A DNA stretch of 36,609 nt, from contig NZ_JAFCJM010000070.1 of NCBI RefSeq assembly GCF_018130955.1, positions 1 to 36,609 on the forward strand, written 5' to 3'. Numbering within the stretch: position 1 is the stretch's first letter; every line of letters begins with the position of its first letter. Made by a program: the position numbers and the translations under genes. The stretch comes from Bradyrhizobium liaoningense. Lineage in GTDB: Bacteria > Pseudomonadota > Alphaproteobacteria > Rhizobiales > Xanthobacteraceae. This document shows, one piece after another, positions 24,541 to 32,771 of this stretch. The notes beneath the pieces were generated by a model. It saw nothing but the letters and a program-made list of their open reading frames with translations. It did not search any database and had not been told where the DNA came from.

Positions 24541-25569
24541 ATGAGCGACGCGATCAAAACCGATGTGTTGATTATTGGCGCCGGTCCCTGCGGACTGTTC
24601 GCCGCCTTCGAGCTTGGCCTTCTCGACATGAAGGCGCACTTCGTCGACATCCTCGACAAGGTCGGCGGTCAGTGCGCCGAGCTCTATCCGGAAAAGCCGA
24701 TCTACGACATTCCCGGCATTCCGCATGTCTCGGGGCAGGGGCTCACCGATGCGCTGATGGAGCAGATCAAGCCGTTCCATCCGACCTTCCATCTCGGCGA
24801 GATGGTCGAGACGGTGGAGAAGATCGGCGATCCCGCATTCCGCGTCACCACCGATGCAGGCAAGGTATTCGAGTGCAAGGTCGTGGTGATCGCGGCCGGC
24901 GGCGGCTCGTTCCAGCCCAAGCGCCCGCCGGTGCCGGGCATCGAGGCCTATGAAGGCACCTCGGTGCACTACGCCGTGCGCAAGATGGAAACCTTCCGCG
25001 ACAAGAACGTGCTGATCGTCGGCGGCGGCGATTCCGCGCTCGACTGGACGCTCAATCTGCAGCCGCTCGCCAAGCGCATCACGCTTCTGCATCGCCGCGA
25101 CGAATTCCGCGCCGCGCCCCACAGCGTCGAGCAGATGCGCGCGCTGGTCGCATCCGGCAAGATGGATCTGAAGCTCGGTCAGGTCACCGCGCTGGCCGGC
25201 GAGAGCGGCAAGCTCTCGGGCGCGACCGTCAAGGGCAACGACAACAGCATCTCCGAGATCGCCTGCGACGCCATGCTGCCGTTCTTCGGCCTGACCATGA
25301 AGCTCGGTCCCGTCGCGAACTGGGGCATTGCGCTGGAGAACAATCTGGTGCCGGTCGAGACCAGCGCCTTCGAGACCAACGTGCCCGGCATCTTCGCGAT
25401 CGGCGACATCAACACCTATCCCGGCAAGATCAAGCTGATCCTGTGCGGCTTCCACGAGGGCGCGCTGATGTCGCAAAAAGCCCACCGCTACGTCTATCCG
25501 GACAAGCGGCTCGTGTTCCAATACACGACCTCATCGTCGAGTCTGCAAAAGAAGCTCGGAGTCAACTGA
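24541..25569 (+). CDS. Ferredoxin/flavodoxin-NADP+ reductase, thioredoxin-reductase-like
   Basis: This 342-residue FAD enzyme moves electrons between NADPH and ferredoxin. The FAD dinucleotide-binding motif GAGPCG is at 13-18. The NADPH motif GGGDSALDW follows at about 160-168, and GDINTYPGKIKLILCGFHEGA near 281-301 closes the FAD site. The CxxC pair of thioredoxin reductases is absent, which marks it as the YumC/Rhodopseudomonas-type FNR. Its aromatic C-terminal tail (VFQYTTSSSSLQKKLGVN) is typical of these enzymes. The ATG at 24541 directly follows AGAGACGAC. The ferredoxin at 23534 is the nearest candidate partner. Confidence 0.92.
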   Translation: MSDAIKTDVLIIGAGPCGLFAAFELGLLDMKAHFVDILDKVGGQCAELYPEKPIYDIPGIPHVSGQGLTDALMEQIKPFHPTFHLGEMVETVEKIGDPAFRVTTDAGKVFECKVVVIAAGGGSFQPKRPPVPGIEAYEGTSVHYAVRKMETFRDKNVLIVGGGDSALDWTLNLQPLAKRITLLHRRDEFRAAPHSVEQMRALVASGKMDLKLGQVTALAGESGKLSGATVKGNDNSISEIACDAMLPFFGLTMKLGPVANWGIALENNLVPVETSAFETNVPGIFAIGDINTYPGKIKLILCGFHEGALMSQKAHRYVYPDKRLVFQYTTSSSSLQKKLGVN

Positions 25570-25666
25570 CAGAGGGCCGCATACCCCCTGTTCGTGGCGC
25601 TGGAACCCTTCGCGAAATAGCCTTAGTCTGCGGCCATTCCAGTCGTGGATTAGCAAGGTGATCATA

Positions 25667-26257
25667 ATGCGGAATATCCGTTCCAGCTTCCGACTGCTCT
25701 CGGCCGTGGTAGGCGCAGCGCTGACGCTCGTCATGCTTGAGCCCGTAGCAGCCCAGCAGCAACCGACGGCTGCCGGGCTCTGGCAGAAGATCGAAGACGG
25801 CAAGACGGTCGGCTGGTTCCTCTTCATCGACCGCGGCGGCGTCTTCGAAGGCGTGATCGCAAAAACCTTTCCGCGGCCGGGTGACGATCCCAACGAGGCC
25901 TGCACCAAGTGCACCGACGATCGCAAGAACGCGCCGGTGCTTGGCCTGTCCTTTGTCCGCGACATGAAGCGCGACGGCTTGAAGTACGAAGGCGGCAATG
26001 TGCTCAATCCGCGCGACGGCAATATCTGGAAGGCCAACATGAAGGTCAGCCCGGACGGGCAGACGCTGACCTTGCGCGGCTATCTCGGCATTTCTCTGCT
26101 CGGCAAGGACGAGAGCTGGACCCGTCTGCCTGACGCCAACATCGCGCAGGTCGATCCCGCCATCGTCGCAAAGTATCTGCCGGCGCAGGCCGCCGCTGTG
26201 AAGCCGCCGACCGCGCCGAAGAAGAACCCGGCCCCGGCGATGGCGCCGAAGCAATAG
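25667..26257 (+). CDS. Exported DUF2147 protein
   Basis: This 196-residue protein has a signal peptide at about 1-29 (ends EPVAAQ). The DUF2147 domain follows (about 35-150), with TAAGLWQKIEDGKTVGWFLFID, then CTKCTDDRKNAPVLGLSFVRDMKRDG and ending YLGISLLGKDESWTRL. The two Cys in C-T-K-C are close enough for a disulfide or metal. The last 35 residues are Pro/Ala/Lys-rich. DUF2147 has no established biochemical role. AAGGTGAT seven bases before the ATG at 25667 favours this start over the GTG at 25658. Confidence 0.85.
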   Translation: MRNIRSSFRLLSAVVGAALTLVMLEPVAAQQQPTAAGLWQKIEDGKTVGWFLFIDRGGVFEGVIAKTFPRPGDDPNEACTKCTDDRKNAPVLGLSFVRDMKRDGLKYEGGNVLNPRDGNIWKANMKVSPDGQTLTLRGYLGISLLGKDESWTRLPDANIAQVDPAIVAKYLPAQAAAVKPPTAPKKNPAPAMAPKQ

Positions 26258-26289
26258 GCGTCGAGCCTGTCTCGTACCGGCGAAGCGGC

Positions 26290-26961
26290 TCAGCGCCGCG
26301 GCCAGCCAAAGCGGTCGAACAGCCGTTCCGGAATGGCGCTCGATGCGCGTTCCATCTGTTCGGGCGAAAGCGTCGTGCGCCATTCGTCGACGTCGCCGCG
26401 GCGGAAGTTGCGGTCACCGTGGACGCGCCGCTTGTCCGGGTAGATGAAGCCCGCGCGATCGATGTCGTAGAAGGCCAGGATGCGGTCGAAGAAGCCGCGT
26501 GTGTCGGCGACCATTTCCTCGAAGGTCGTGTAGAGGATCTTCGTCCCGGACCACGGCTGTTCGGGCGCGTCGAGCCAGCCGACGATCCAGTCGATGAACC
26601 AGGGCAGGAAGTGCGAGATCTGCCAGTCGAGCTGGCGGGCCTGCGGCCATTCCAGATAATCATCGGGCACGTCGTAGTGCAGCTTCTGCGACGGATCGAG
26701 CGTGCCGATGACGCTCGGGAAAAAATGAAACCATGAGATCAAGGCCTGGCGCGGATCGCGCACATGCACGCGCATGCGGTCGAGCTTGAAGCGCGCGCCG
26801 AGTTCGATGAGGTTCGTGCGAAACGGCGCAAGGTGCGTATGCGTCGCGAGCCGATACGACATCAGCCACATCAGGCCGGGCTGGCAGATGGTAAAGTTCG
26901 GGAAGGCGCCGCCCTGGACGCCCGACATGCGTTGCGTCCCGGGGCGCGCTGCGCGCACCAC
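26290..26961 (-). CDS. Sulfotransferase-like protein, apparently short at the N-terminus
   Basis: From a GTG at 26961 this reads 223 residues. VHVRDPRQALISWFHFFPSV (about 65-84) matches the 3'-phosphate-binding segment of PAPS-dependent sulfotransferases, and the rest (IDWIVGWLD, ILYTTFEEMVADTRGFFDRILAFYDID) follows the family fold. The 5'-phosphosulfate P-loop (PKSGTT-like) that should lie near the N-terminus is not present in the frame or its upstream extension. Either the gene is a 5'-truncated remnant, or it is a divergent relative without PAPS binding. Extending the frame upstream gives an Arg-rich stretch with no family likeness. No neighbour suggests a substrate. Confidence 0.55.
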   Translation of the reverse strand: MVRAARPGTQRMSGVQGGAFPNFTICQPGLMWLMSYRLATHTHLAPFRTNLIELGARFKLDRMRVHVRDPRQALISWFHFFPSVIGTLDPSQKLHYDVPDDYLEWPQARQLDWQISHFLPWFIDWIVGWLDAPEQPWSGTKILYTTFEEMVADTRGFFDRILAFYDIDRAGFIYPDKRRVHGDRNFRRGDVDEWRTTLSPEQMERASSAIPERLFDRFGWPRR

Positions 26962-27432
26962 TCGGTGGATTTCTCGGTCGATGTCACCGCCAATTCGGTT
27001 GGACTGAGGCTGATCTCGACGCGCCCGACGTGATCGTGATCGGGCCGTCTTTCGCGATGGGCTGGGGGTGCCGCAGGATCAGATCATGTCGGAGGTCGTT
27101 GCGAAGACGACGGGCTTGCGGGAATCGACGACGCCTCGTGCTTCGTGTTCGACAACCACCTCAACGCCCGCGCGCATGCACTCTACGGGCAACGCATCGG
27201 TAGCGCCATTCAGCAGGACTTGGCGCCGGTTCCCGGGCGATGAGGCCCGAACGGCAGGCTCCAGTAACATGAACAGTAGTTCCCCGGACTGCAGTTTGGC
27301 TCCGGTTTTGCATAGCCTGAAGCCAAAGCTGCTGGGGGAGCGAATCGTTGTTTCCATACCTGCTGCGACCCTGCAGCCGGCGGACAGCGGTGCTTGTGCC
27401 CCCGCGGCAACCACGATCCGCGGAGACGACGA
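26962..27432. other. No supported gene; possible decayed sequence
   Basis: The 471 bases hold overlapping ORFs of 90 to 140 codons on both strands, but none resembles a known family or has a convincing start. A minus-strand frame at 27079-27438 (119 codons) reads ordinary-looking protein in its last third, and a shift of frame near 27080 would continue it toward the sulfotransferase-like ORF. That pattern suggests a degraded gene, but it is weak. Confidence 0.35.
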
Positions 27433-27786
27433 ATGCATGCAAGACTACGTGCGGCTTTGCTGCTTGGCCTCATGGCCGTGCTGACCAATTCGGCAATGGC
27501 GCGAGACGACGGCCGCTTTGCCAACTCACCGCTAAAACCCTGGTTCGAAAGCCTGCACAGCGAATTCGGGCCGTGCTGCTCGGATGCCGACGGCTACGTG
27601 CTGGCGGATGCCGATTGGGAGTCCTATCAGGGCAAATATCGCGTCATGATCGACAATGAATGGGTGATCGTGCCCGATGGCGCGGTGCTGACGCAGCCGA
27701 ACAAGATCGGGCGCACGATGGTGTGGAAGCACTACGTCGACGGCCATCCGCGCATTCGCTGCTTCATGCCGGGCACCATGACGTAG
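27433..27786 (+). CDS. Small exported Cys-containing protein of unknown function
   Basis: This 117-residue protein has a signal peptide at about 1-24 (MHARLRAALLLGLMAVLTNS, cleavage after AMA). The mature part of about 93 residues contains a vicinal Cys pair in FGPCCSDADGY and a third Cys in IRCFMPG. Phrases such as WVIVPDGAVLTQPNKIGRTMVW are typical of a family widespread in Bradyrhizobium and related genera, with no known role. GGAG lies seven bases before the ATG at 27433; a longer frame from 27394 lacks one. Confidence 0.75.
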   Translation: MHARLRAALLLGLMAVLTNSAMARDDGRFANSPLKPWFESLHSEFGPCCSDADGYVLADADWESYQGKYRVMIDNEWVIVPDGAVLTQPNKIGRTMVWKHYVDGHPRIRCFMPGTMT

Positions 27787-27799
27787 ATTTTCTCTATTG

Positions 27800-27900
27800 G
27801 AGCATGATCTCCGCGCGAATGCGTTCCGCGTTTGTCGCGAGGGAAAACCGCTGCACACTTTGCGTGCGCTAACGCGGCCCTACGGGGTCCGGATCATGCT
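27800..27900. repeat. GAGCATGATC palindromic intergenic repeat
   Basis: It begins GAGCATGATC and ends GGATCATGCT, so the ends are inverted copies. The interior includes GGAAAACCGCTGCACACTTT, as in the common Bradyrhizobium element of this type. It directly follows the small exported gene and could serve as its 3' structure. Together with the next repeat it fills the 27787-28127 gap, where I see no gene. Confidence 0.7.
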
Positions 27901-28013
27901 TTAAAACCTGCACGTCACGCTGCCGAGCACGGTCGTGCGTGAGTGTTAGCGTGGGGACGTGTGTCTGTCGGCTTTGTGTTAGCCGAGAGATTGAACGGGC
28001 GCCTCCAACTCGA

Positions 28014-28060
28014 CTGTCATTCCCCGCGAAAGCGGGGAATCCAGTACACCGCGGCTTCTC
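28014..28060. repeat. GTCATTCCCCGCG repeat, simple copy
   Basis: TGTCATTCCCCGCG-AAA-GCGGGGAATCCAGTAC forms a compact hairpin with a three-base loop, then CACCGCGGCTTCTC. A second copy at 36399-36504 has the loop replaced by about 63 bases. A further small hairpin, CGCCCGA-TCAAG-TCGGGCG, follows near 28091-28109. Confidence 0.75.
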
Positions 28061-28127
28061 CGCATCCAACGAACATCTCTTGAAACGGGATCGCCCGATC
28101 AAGTCGGGCGATGACAAAGAGAGGGGT

Positions 28128-29669
28128 TCACGTCACCGGCGCAGGATTGAACAGGGTGAGATCGTTGTGGATGCCCCAGCGATCCGACCACGGTTTTGTG
28201 TGGCCGGACGCGACGTCGAGGATCAGGCGGAACAGATCCCAGCCGGTTTCCTCGATGGTTTTTTCGCCGGTGGCGATGCTGCCGGCATCGAAATCGATCA
28301 GATCCTTCCAGCGACGCGCGAGCTCGCTGCGCGTCGCGACCTTGATGACGGGCGCCGCCGCGAGGCCATAGGGCGTGCCGCGGCCGGTGGTGAAGACCTG
28401 CAGCGTCATGCCGGAGGCGAGCTGGAGCGTGCCGCAGATGAAGTCGCTGGCCGGCGTCGCCGCAAACAGCATACCCTTCTGCGTCGCCTTCTCGCCCGGC
28501 GAGAGCACGCCGGTGATCGCGCTCGAGCCGGACTTGACGATCGAGCCCAGCGATTTCTCGACGATGTTAGCCAAGCCGCCCTTCTTGTTGCCGGGCGTGG
28601 TGTTCGCGCTGCGGTCGGCGCCGCCGCGCGCGAGATAGGAATCGTACCAGGCCATCTCGCGCACCAGCGCGCGGCCGACGTCCTCGTTGATGGCGCGGCG
28701 GGTGAGGAGCTGGATGGCGTCGCGCACCTCGGTCACTTCCGAGAACATCACGGTGGCCCCGGCGCGCACCAGCAGGTCGGCGGCGAAGCCGACCGCCGGG
28801 TTGGCGGTGACGCCGGAGAAGGCGTCGCTACCACCGCATTGCAAGCCGATGACGAGGTCGGAGGCCGGGCAGGTCTCGCGCTTGCGCGTATTGAGGATCT
28901 TCAGCCGTGCCTCGGCCTCGGTCATGATGGCGTCGACGATCGCGCCAAAGCCGTCAAAGGCTTCATCCTGCATGCGCACGATGGCGTCGCTGATGCCTTC
29001 GGGCACCAGGCGCTCCGGCGCGAGCTTCTCGCAGCCGAGACCGACGACGAGAATCTCGCCGCCAAAATTCGGGTTGAGCGCGAGGTTTTGCAGCGTGCGG
29101 ATCGGCACGACCGCGTCAGGCGCGGTGATGGCAACGCCGCAGCCATAGGCATGGGTGAGGGGAACAACGTCGTCGACGTTTGGATACTTTGGCAGCAGCT
29201 CGGCGCGGATGCGCTTGACCGCATACTCCATCGTGCCCTTGACGCATTGCACGGAGGAGGAGATGCCCAGAATGTTCTTGGTGCCGACGGAGCCGTCCGG
29301 GTTGCGATAGCCCTCGAAGGTAAAACCTTCGAGCGGCGGCAGCGGCGCCGGCACGGCGGTCGAGATTTCGAGTTTGTCGAGCGCGGGCGCTTCCGGCATG
29401 CGGATACGCGCTTCGTCCACCCACTCCCCGGCGAGGATGGGGGAGGCGGCATAGCCGATCACCTCGCCATAGCGAATGATCGGTTGGTCCTGCGCGATGT
29501 CGACCAGCGCCGTCTTGTGCCCTTGCGGCACAAAGGCGCGCAGCGTCAGCCCGCAGGCAAAACGGGAGCCGGCGGGAAGCCCGAAATCATTGACGACGAT
29601 CGCGACATTGTCGCGCTCGTTGAGCTTGATGTAGCGGGGCTGTTCCTTTGCTGCGACTGACTGGTCCAT
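28128..29669 (-). CDS. garD: Galactarate dehydratase (GarD/UxaA family)
   Basis: This 513-residue cytoplasmic enzyme is close to the 523 of E. coli GarD. It removes water from meso-galactarate to give 5-keto-4-deoxy-D-glucarate. An N-terminal SAF-like domain covers about 15-90 (ERDNVAIVVNDFGLPAG). The central and C-terminal parts contain family blocks: GYRNPDGSVGTKNILGISSSVQC, THAYGCG, GLGCEK, GLQCGGSDAFSG and TGRGTPYGLAAAPVIKV. The Cys- and His-containing motifs match the metal-dependent UxaA/GarD type. UxaA (altronate dehydratase) is the alternative, but the neighbouring gudD, kdgD and dioxovalerate dehydrogenase genes make GarD more likely. It is the last gene of the sugar-acid cluster, 192 bases from the aldehyde dehydrogenase with a palindromic repeat between. 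Confidence 0.88.
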   Translation of the reverse strand: MDQSVAAKEQPRYIKLNERDNVAIVVNDFGLPAGSRFACGLTLRAFVPQGHKTALVDIAQDQPIIRYGEVIGYAASPILAGEWVDEARIRMPEAPALDKLEISTAVPAPLPPLEGFTFEGYRNPDGSVGTKNILGISSSVQCVKGTMEYAVKRIRAELLPKYPNVDDVVPLTHAYGCGVAITAPDAVVPIRTLQNLALNPNFGGEILVVGLGCEKLAPERLVPEGISDAIVRMQDEAFDGFGAIVDAIMTEAEARLKILNTRKRETCPASDLVIGLQCGGSDAFSGVTANPAVGFAADLLVRAGATVMFSEVTEVRDAIQLLTRRAINEDVGRALVREMAWYDSYLARGGADRSANTTPGNKKGGLANIVEKSLGSIVKSGSSAITGVLSPGEKATQKGMLFAATPASDFICGTLQLASGMTLQVFTTGRGTPYGLAAAPVIKVATRSELARRWKDLIDFDAGSIATGEKTIEETGWDLFRLILDVASGHTKPWSDRWGIHNDLTLFNPAPVT

Positions 29670-29707
29670 GCACTTTCCTCAGCAACAGAAGAAGCCGTAT
29701 TCTCGAA

Positions 29708-29830
29708 CACCTCTCCCCAGCGGGGAGAGGTCGCGCCGGAGGCGCGGGTGAGGGGCCGCAGGTTCCACGAGAGAGCGTAACCCCTCACCCGGATCGCTAT
29801 GCGATCCGACCTCTCCCGACGGGAGAGGTG
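29708..29830. repeat. Palindromic intergenic repeat, copy 2 of 2
   Basis: It opens with CACCTCTCCCCAGCGGGGAG and closes with GGGAGAGGTG, like the copy at 85-210. The central part differs. It lies between the aldehyde dehydrogenase gene and garD on the transcribed strand and may reduce or stabilise the distal part of the message. Confidence 0.75.
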
Positions 29831-29861
29831 GGCACCTGTGCCGCGGCACGAGCATCGCTTA

Positions 29862-31310
29862 TCAACCCGGATTGGTGTAGGCGGTCTTCACTGTGGTGTA
29901 GAACTCCCGTGCATAGGAACCCTGCTCGCGGGCGCCGTAGCTCGAGCCCTTCCGGCCGCCGAACGGCACGTGATAGTCGACGCCGGCGGTCGGCAGGTTG
30001 ACCATCACCATGCCGGCCTCGCTGTTGCGCTTGTAATGCGTCGCGTATTTCAGGCTGGTGGTGCAGATGCCGGAGGCAAGCCCGAACTCGGTGTCGTTGG
30101 AGATCGCGAGCGCCTCTTCGTAGTTCTTCGCGCGGATAACAGCGGCCACAGGTCCAAAAATTTCTTCACGCGCAATGCGCATGTTGTTGTTGGCTTCCGT
30201 GAACAGCGCCGGCTGGAGATAGTGGCCGGGTGTCTCGCGCTTCAGGAGCTCGCCGCCCCAGGCGAGCTTGGCGCCCTCGTCCTGGCCGATCTTGATGTAG
30301 CGCAGGTCCTGGTCGAGCTGGCTCTGGTCGACCACGGGGCCGATATGCACGCCGGCCTTGAGCGCGTCGTCCACCGACAGGCCTTTCAGGCGCTCGGCTA
30401 TCGCGGCGACGAAGCGGTCATGGATGCCCTCGGTGACGATCAGGCGCGAGGACGCGGTGCAGCGCTGGCCGGTGGAGAAATAGGCGCCGTTGACGGCGAC
30501 CTCGACCGCAGTCTTGAGGTCGGCGTCGTCGAGCACGACCAGCGGGTTCTTGCCGCCCATTTCGAGCTGGAATTTCTTCATCGGGCTCGAGAGCACGCAG
30601 GCCTGCGCGATCTTGCGTCCCGTCTGCACCGAGCCGGTGAAGGAGATCGCGGCCACATCAGGATGTTCGAGCAGAGTCTGGCCGACCACCGACCCCGAGC
30701 CGACCACGAGGTTGAACACGCCCGCGGGAATGCCGGAGCGGGTGATGATCTCGGACAGCGCATGCGCCGAGCCCGGCACCAGTTCAGCCGGCTTGAACAC
30801 GACCGTGTTGCCGTAGCAGAGCGCGGGCGCGATCTTCCAGGCGGGGATCGCGATCGGGAAATTCCAGGGCGTGATCATGCCGACGACGCCAACGGGCTCG
30901 CGCGTGATCTCGACGTCGAGACCCGGACGCACCGAGGGCCCTTTCTCGCCGGTCAGCCGCAGCGCCTCGCCGGCGAAGAATGCAAAGATCTGGCCGGCGC
31001 GTGCGACCTCGCCGATGCCTTCCGGCAGCGTCTTGCCTTCCTCGCGGGCGAGCAGGCGGCCGAGCTCTTCCTTGCGGGCGAGGATCTCGGCGGAGATCTT
31101 GTTGAACGCATCATAGCGCTCTTGCGGCGTCGAGCGTGCCCAGGCGGGGAAGGCGGCCTTGGCGGCCGCGATCGCCTTCTCGGTCTGTGCCTTGTCGGCC
31201 TTGGCATATTCGCCGACGACGTCATTGGTGTTGGAGGGGTTGATGTTCCTGGTGACGCCGGAGCCGTCGACCCATTCGCCGCCGATGAAGTTCTTCAGGA
31301 TCGCTGTCAT
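29862..31310 (-). CDS. 2,5-dioxovalerate (2-oxoglutarate semialdehyde) dehydrogenase
   Basis: This 482-residue cytoplasmic NAD(P)+ enzyme belongs to the aldehyde dehydrogenase superfamily. The catalytic residues are Asn150 (TPWNFP), Glu250 (LEMGGKNP) and the nucleophile Cys284 (STGQRCTASSR). It oxidises 2,5-dioxovalerate, the KdgD product, to 2-oxoglutarate. The location between gudD and garD specifies the substrate. Sequence alone would also allow succinate semialdehyde or another aldehyde. The ending (VPFGGRKGSSYGAREQGSYAREFYTTVKTAY) is typical of this subgroup. It begins 60 bases after gudD on the same strand. Confidence 0.88.
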   Translation of the reverse strand: MTAILKNFIGGEWVDGSGVTRNINPSNTNDVVGEYAKADKAQTEKAIAAAKAAFPAWARSTPQERYDAFNKISAEILARKEELGRLLAREEGKTLPEGIGEVARAGQIFAFFAGEALRLTGEKGPSVRPGLDVEITREPVGVVGMITPWNFPIAIPAWKIAPALCYGNTVVFKPAELVPGSAHALSEIITRSGIPAGVFNLVVGSGSVVGQTLLEHPDVAAISFTGSVQTGRKIAQACVLSSPMKKFQLEMGGKNPLVVLDDADLKTAVEVAVNGAYFSTGQRCTASSRLIVTEGIHDRFVAAIAERLKGLSVDDALKAGVHIGPVVDQSQLDQDLRYIKIGQDEGAKLAWGGELLKRETPGHYLQPALFTEANNNMRIAREEIFGPVAAVIRAKNYEEALAISNDTEFGLASGICTTSLKYATHYKRNSEAGMVMVNLPTAGVDYHVPFGGRKGSSYGAREQGSYAREFYTTVKTAYTNPG

Positions 31311-31370
31311 TCTTTTCTCCTCCAGGGAAGGTCATTTCGAGTTGGGCATGATCCTATCGAAGATCTTGCC

Positions 31371-32729
31371 TTAGCGGACGAGGCAGGGCCGCTTGTCGTC
31401 AAAGGTCCAGCCGGGGATCAGGTACTGCATGGCAATAGCGTCATCGCGTGCGCCAAGTCCATGCTGCTTATAGAGGCCATGCGCCTCTTCGATGGCGGCC
31501 CGGTCGATTTCGATGCCGAGGCCCGGCCTGTCAGGCACGGCGATCTTGCCGCCTTCGATCCGGAGCGGGTCCTTGGTCAGTGCCTGGCCGTCCTGCCAGA
31601 TCCAGTGGGTGTCGATCGCGGTGACCTTTCCGGGCGCGGCGGCGCCGACATGGGTGAACATCGCGAGCGAAATGTCAAAGTGGTTGTTGGAGTGCGAACC
31701 CCAGGTCAGGCCGTTGTCGCGGCAGGTCTGGGCGACGCGCACCGAGCCCTGCATGGTCCAGAAATGGGGATCGGCGAGGGGAATGTCCACCGAGCCGAGC
31801 CGCAGCGCGTGGGAGAGCTGGCGCCAGTCGGTCGCGATCATGTTGGTCGCGGTCGGCAGGCCCGTCGCGCGGCGGAACTCGGCCATGATCTCGCGGCCGG
31901 AGAAGCCGGCCTCGGCGCCGCAGGGGTCCTCGGCATAGGCCAGGATGCCGTGCATGTCCTTGCAGAGCCCGATCGCCTCGTCGAGCGACCAGGCGCCGTT
32001 GGGGTCGAGCGTGACGCGCGCATTGGGAAAGCGCTTGGCGATCGCGGTGACCGCCTCGATCTCCTGTTCGCCGCGCAGCACGCCGCCCTTGAGCTTGAAG
32101 TCGGCGAAGCCGTAATGGTCGTGGGCGGCTTCAGCGAGCCGTACCACGGCCTCCGGCGTCAACGCCTCCTGGTGGCGGAGATTGAACCAGGCCGGCTTGC
32201 CGGTCTCGCGTTCGACATAGGCGAGGCTGGTCTTGCTGACATCGCCGACGAAGAAGAGATAGCCGAGCGTCTCGACGCTCTCGCGCTGCTGTCCTTCGCC
32301 GAGCAGGGCTGCGACGGGAAGGCCGAGATGCTGGCCGAGCAGGTCGAGCAGCGCCGACTCCACCGCGGTGACCGCGTGGATCATGACGCGCAGGTCAAAG
32401 GTCTGCTTGCCGCGGCCGCCGGCGTCGCGGTCGGCGAACTTTGAACGCATGTCGGCGAGGACGTTGTTGAGCGAGCCGACGGTCTTGCCGATCACGAGTT
32501 CGCGGGCGTCTTCCAGCGTCTTGCGGATTTTTTCGCCGCCCGGCACCTCGCCGACGCCGGTGTGGCCGGAATCGTCGGTGAGGATGACGATGTTGCGGGT
32601 GAAGAACGGCGCGTGTGCGCCGCTCAGATTGAGGAGCATGCCGTCGCGGCCGGCGACCGGGATCACCTGCATCGCCGTGACGACCGGTGCACCCAGGAAT
32701 CCGATGTGGATCGCATCATGATGAACCAT
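31371..32729 (-). CDS. gudD: Glucarate dehydratase (enolase superfamily)
   Basis: This 452-residue cytoplasmic enzyme dehydrates D-glucarate (and L-idarate) to 5-keto-4-deoxy-D-glucarate. The active site is complete and lies at a constant +7 offset from the E. coli enzyme as I recall it: Lys212 and Lys214 (FKLKGG), metal ligands Asp242 (LDPNGAW), Glu267 (YAEDPCG) and Asn296 (TNMIATDW), and the His346/Asp373 pair (WGSHSNNH and AIDTHWIWQ). The opening strand, VVTAMQVIPVAGRDGMLLNLSGAHAPFFTRNIVI, is strongly conserved in GudD. GGAGG eight bases before the ATG at 32729 supports this start. kdgD lies 42 bases upstream on the same message. Confidence 0.94.
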   Translation of the reverse strand: MVHHDAIHIGFLGAPVVTAMQVIPVAGRDGMLLNLSGAHAPFFTRNIVILTDDSGHTGVGEVPGGEKIRKTLEDARELVIGKTVGSLNNVLADMRSKFADRDAGGRGKQTFDLRVMIHAVTAVESALLDLLGQHLGLPVAALLGEGQQRESVETLGYLFFVGDVSKTSLAYVERETGKPAWFNLRHQEALTPEAVVRLAEAAHDHYGFADFKLKGGVLRGEQEIEAVTAIAKRFPNARVTLDPNGAWSLDEAIGLCKDMHGILAYAEDPCGAEAGFSGREIMAEFRRATGLPTATNMIATDWRQLSHALRLGSVDIPLADPHFWTMQGSVRVAQTCRDNGLTWGSHSNNHFDISLAMFTHVGAAAPGKVTAIDTHWIWQDGQALTKDPLRIEGGKIAVPDRPGLGIEIDRAAIEEAHGLYKQHGLGARDDAIAMQYLIPGWTFDDKRPCLVR

Positions 32730-32771
32730 TCGCCGCTCCTCCCTGTCTTGCCTTGCCTGTCGTGCCTTGGC

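Noticed and set aside
27079..27438. Minus-strand ORF of 119 codons
   Set aside because: It resembles no family I know and overlaps the start of the better supported exported protein gene at 27433. Mentioned only as possible decayed sequence.
27939..29660. Plus-strand ORF of 573 codons
   Set aside because: It is antisense to garD, rich in Arg, Asp and Gly, with no recognisable domain.
29799..32444. Plus-strand ORF of 881 codons
   Set aside because: It lies opposite two enzymes with complete catalytic residues (dehydrogenase and glucarate dehydratase). Composition is typical of a GC-rich antisense frame.
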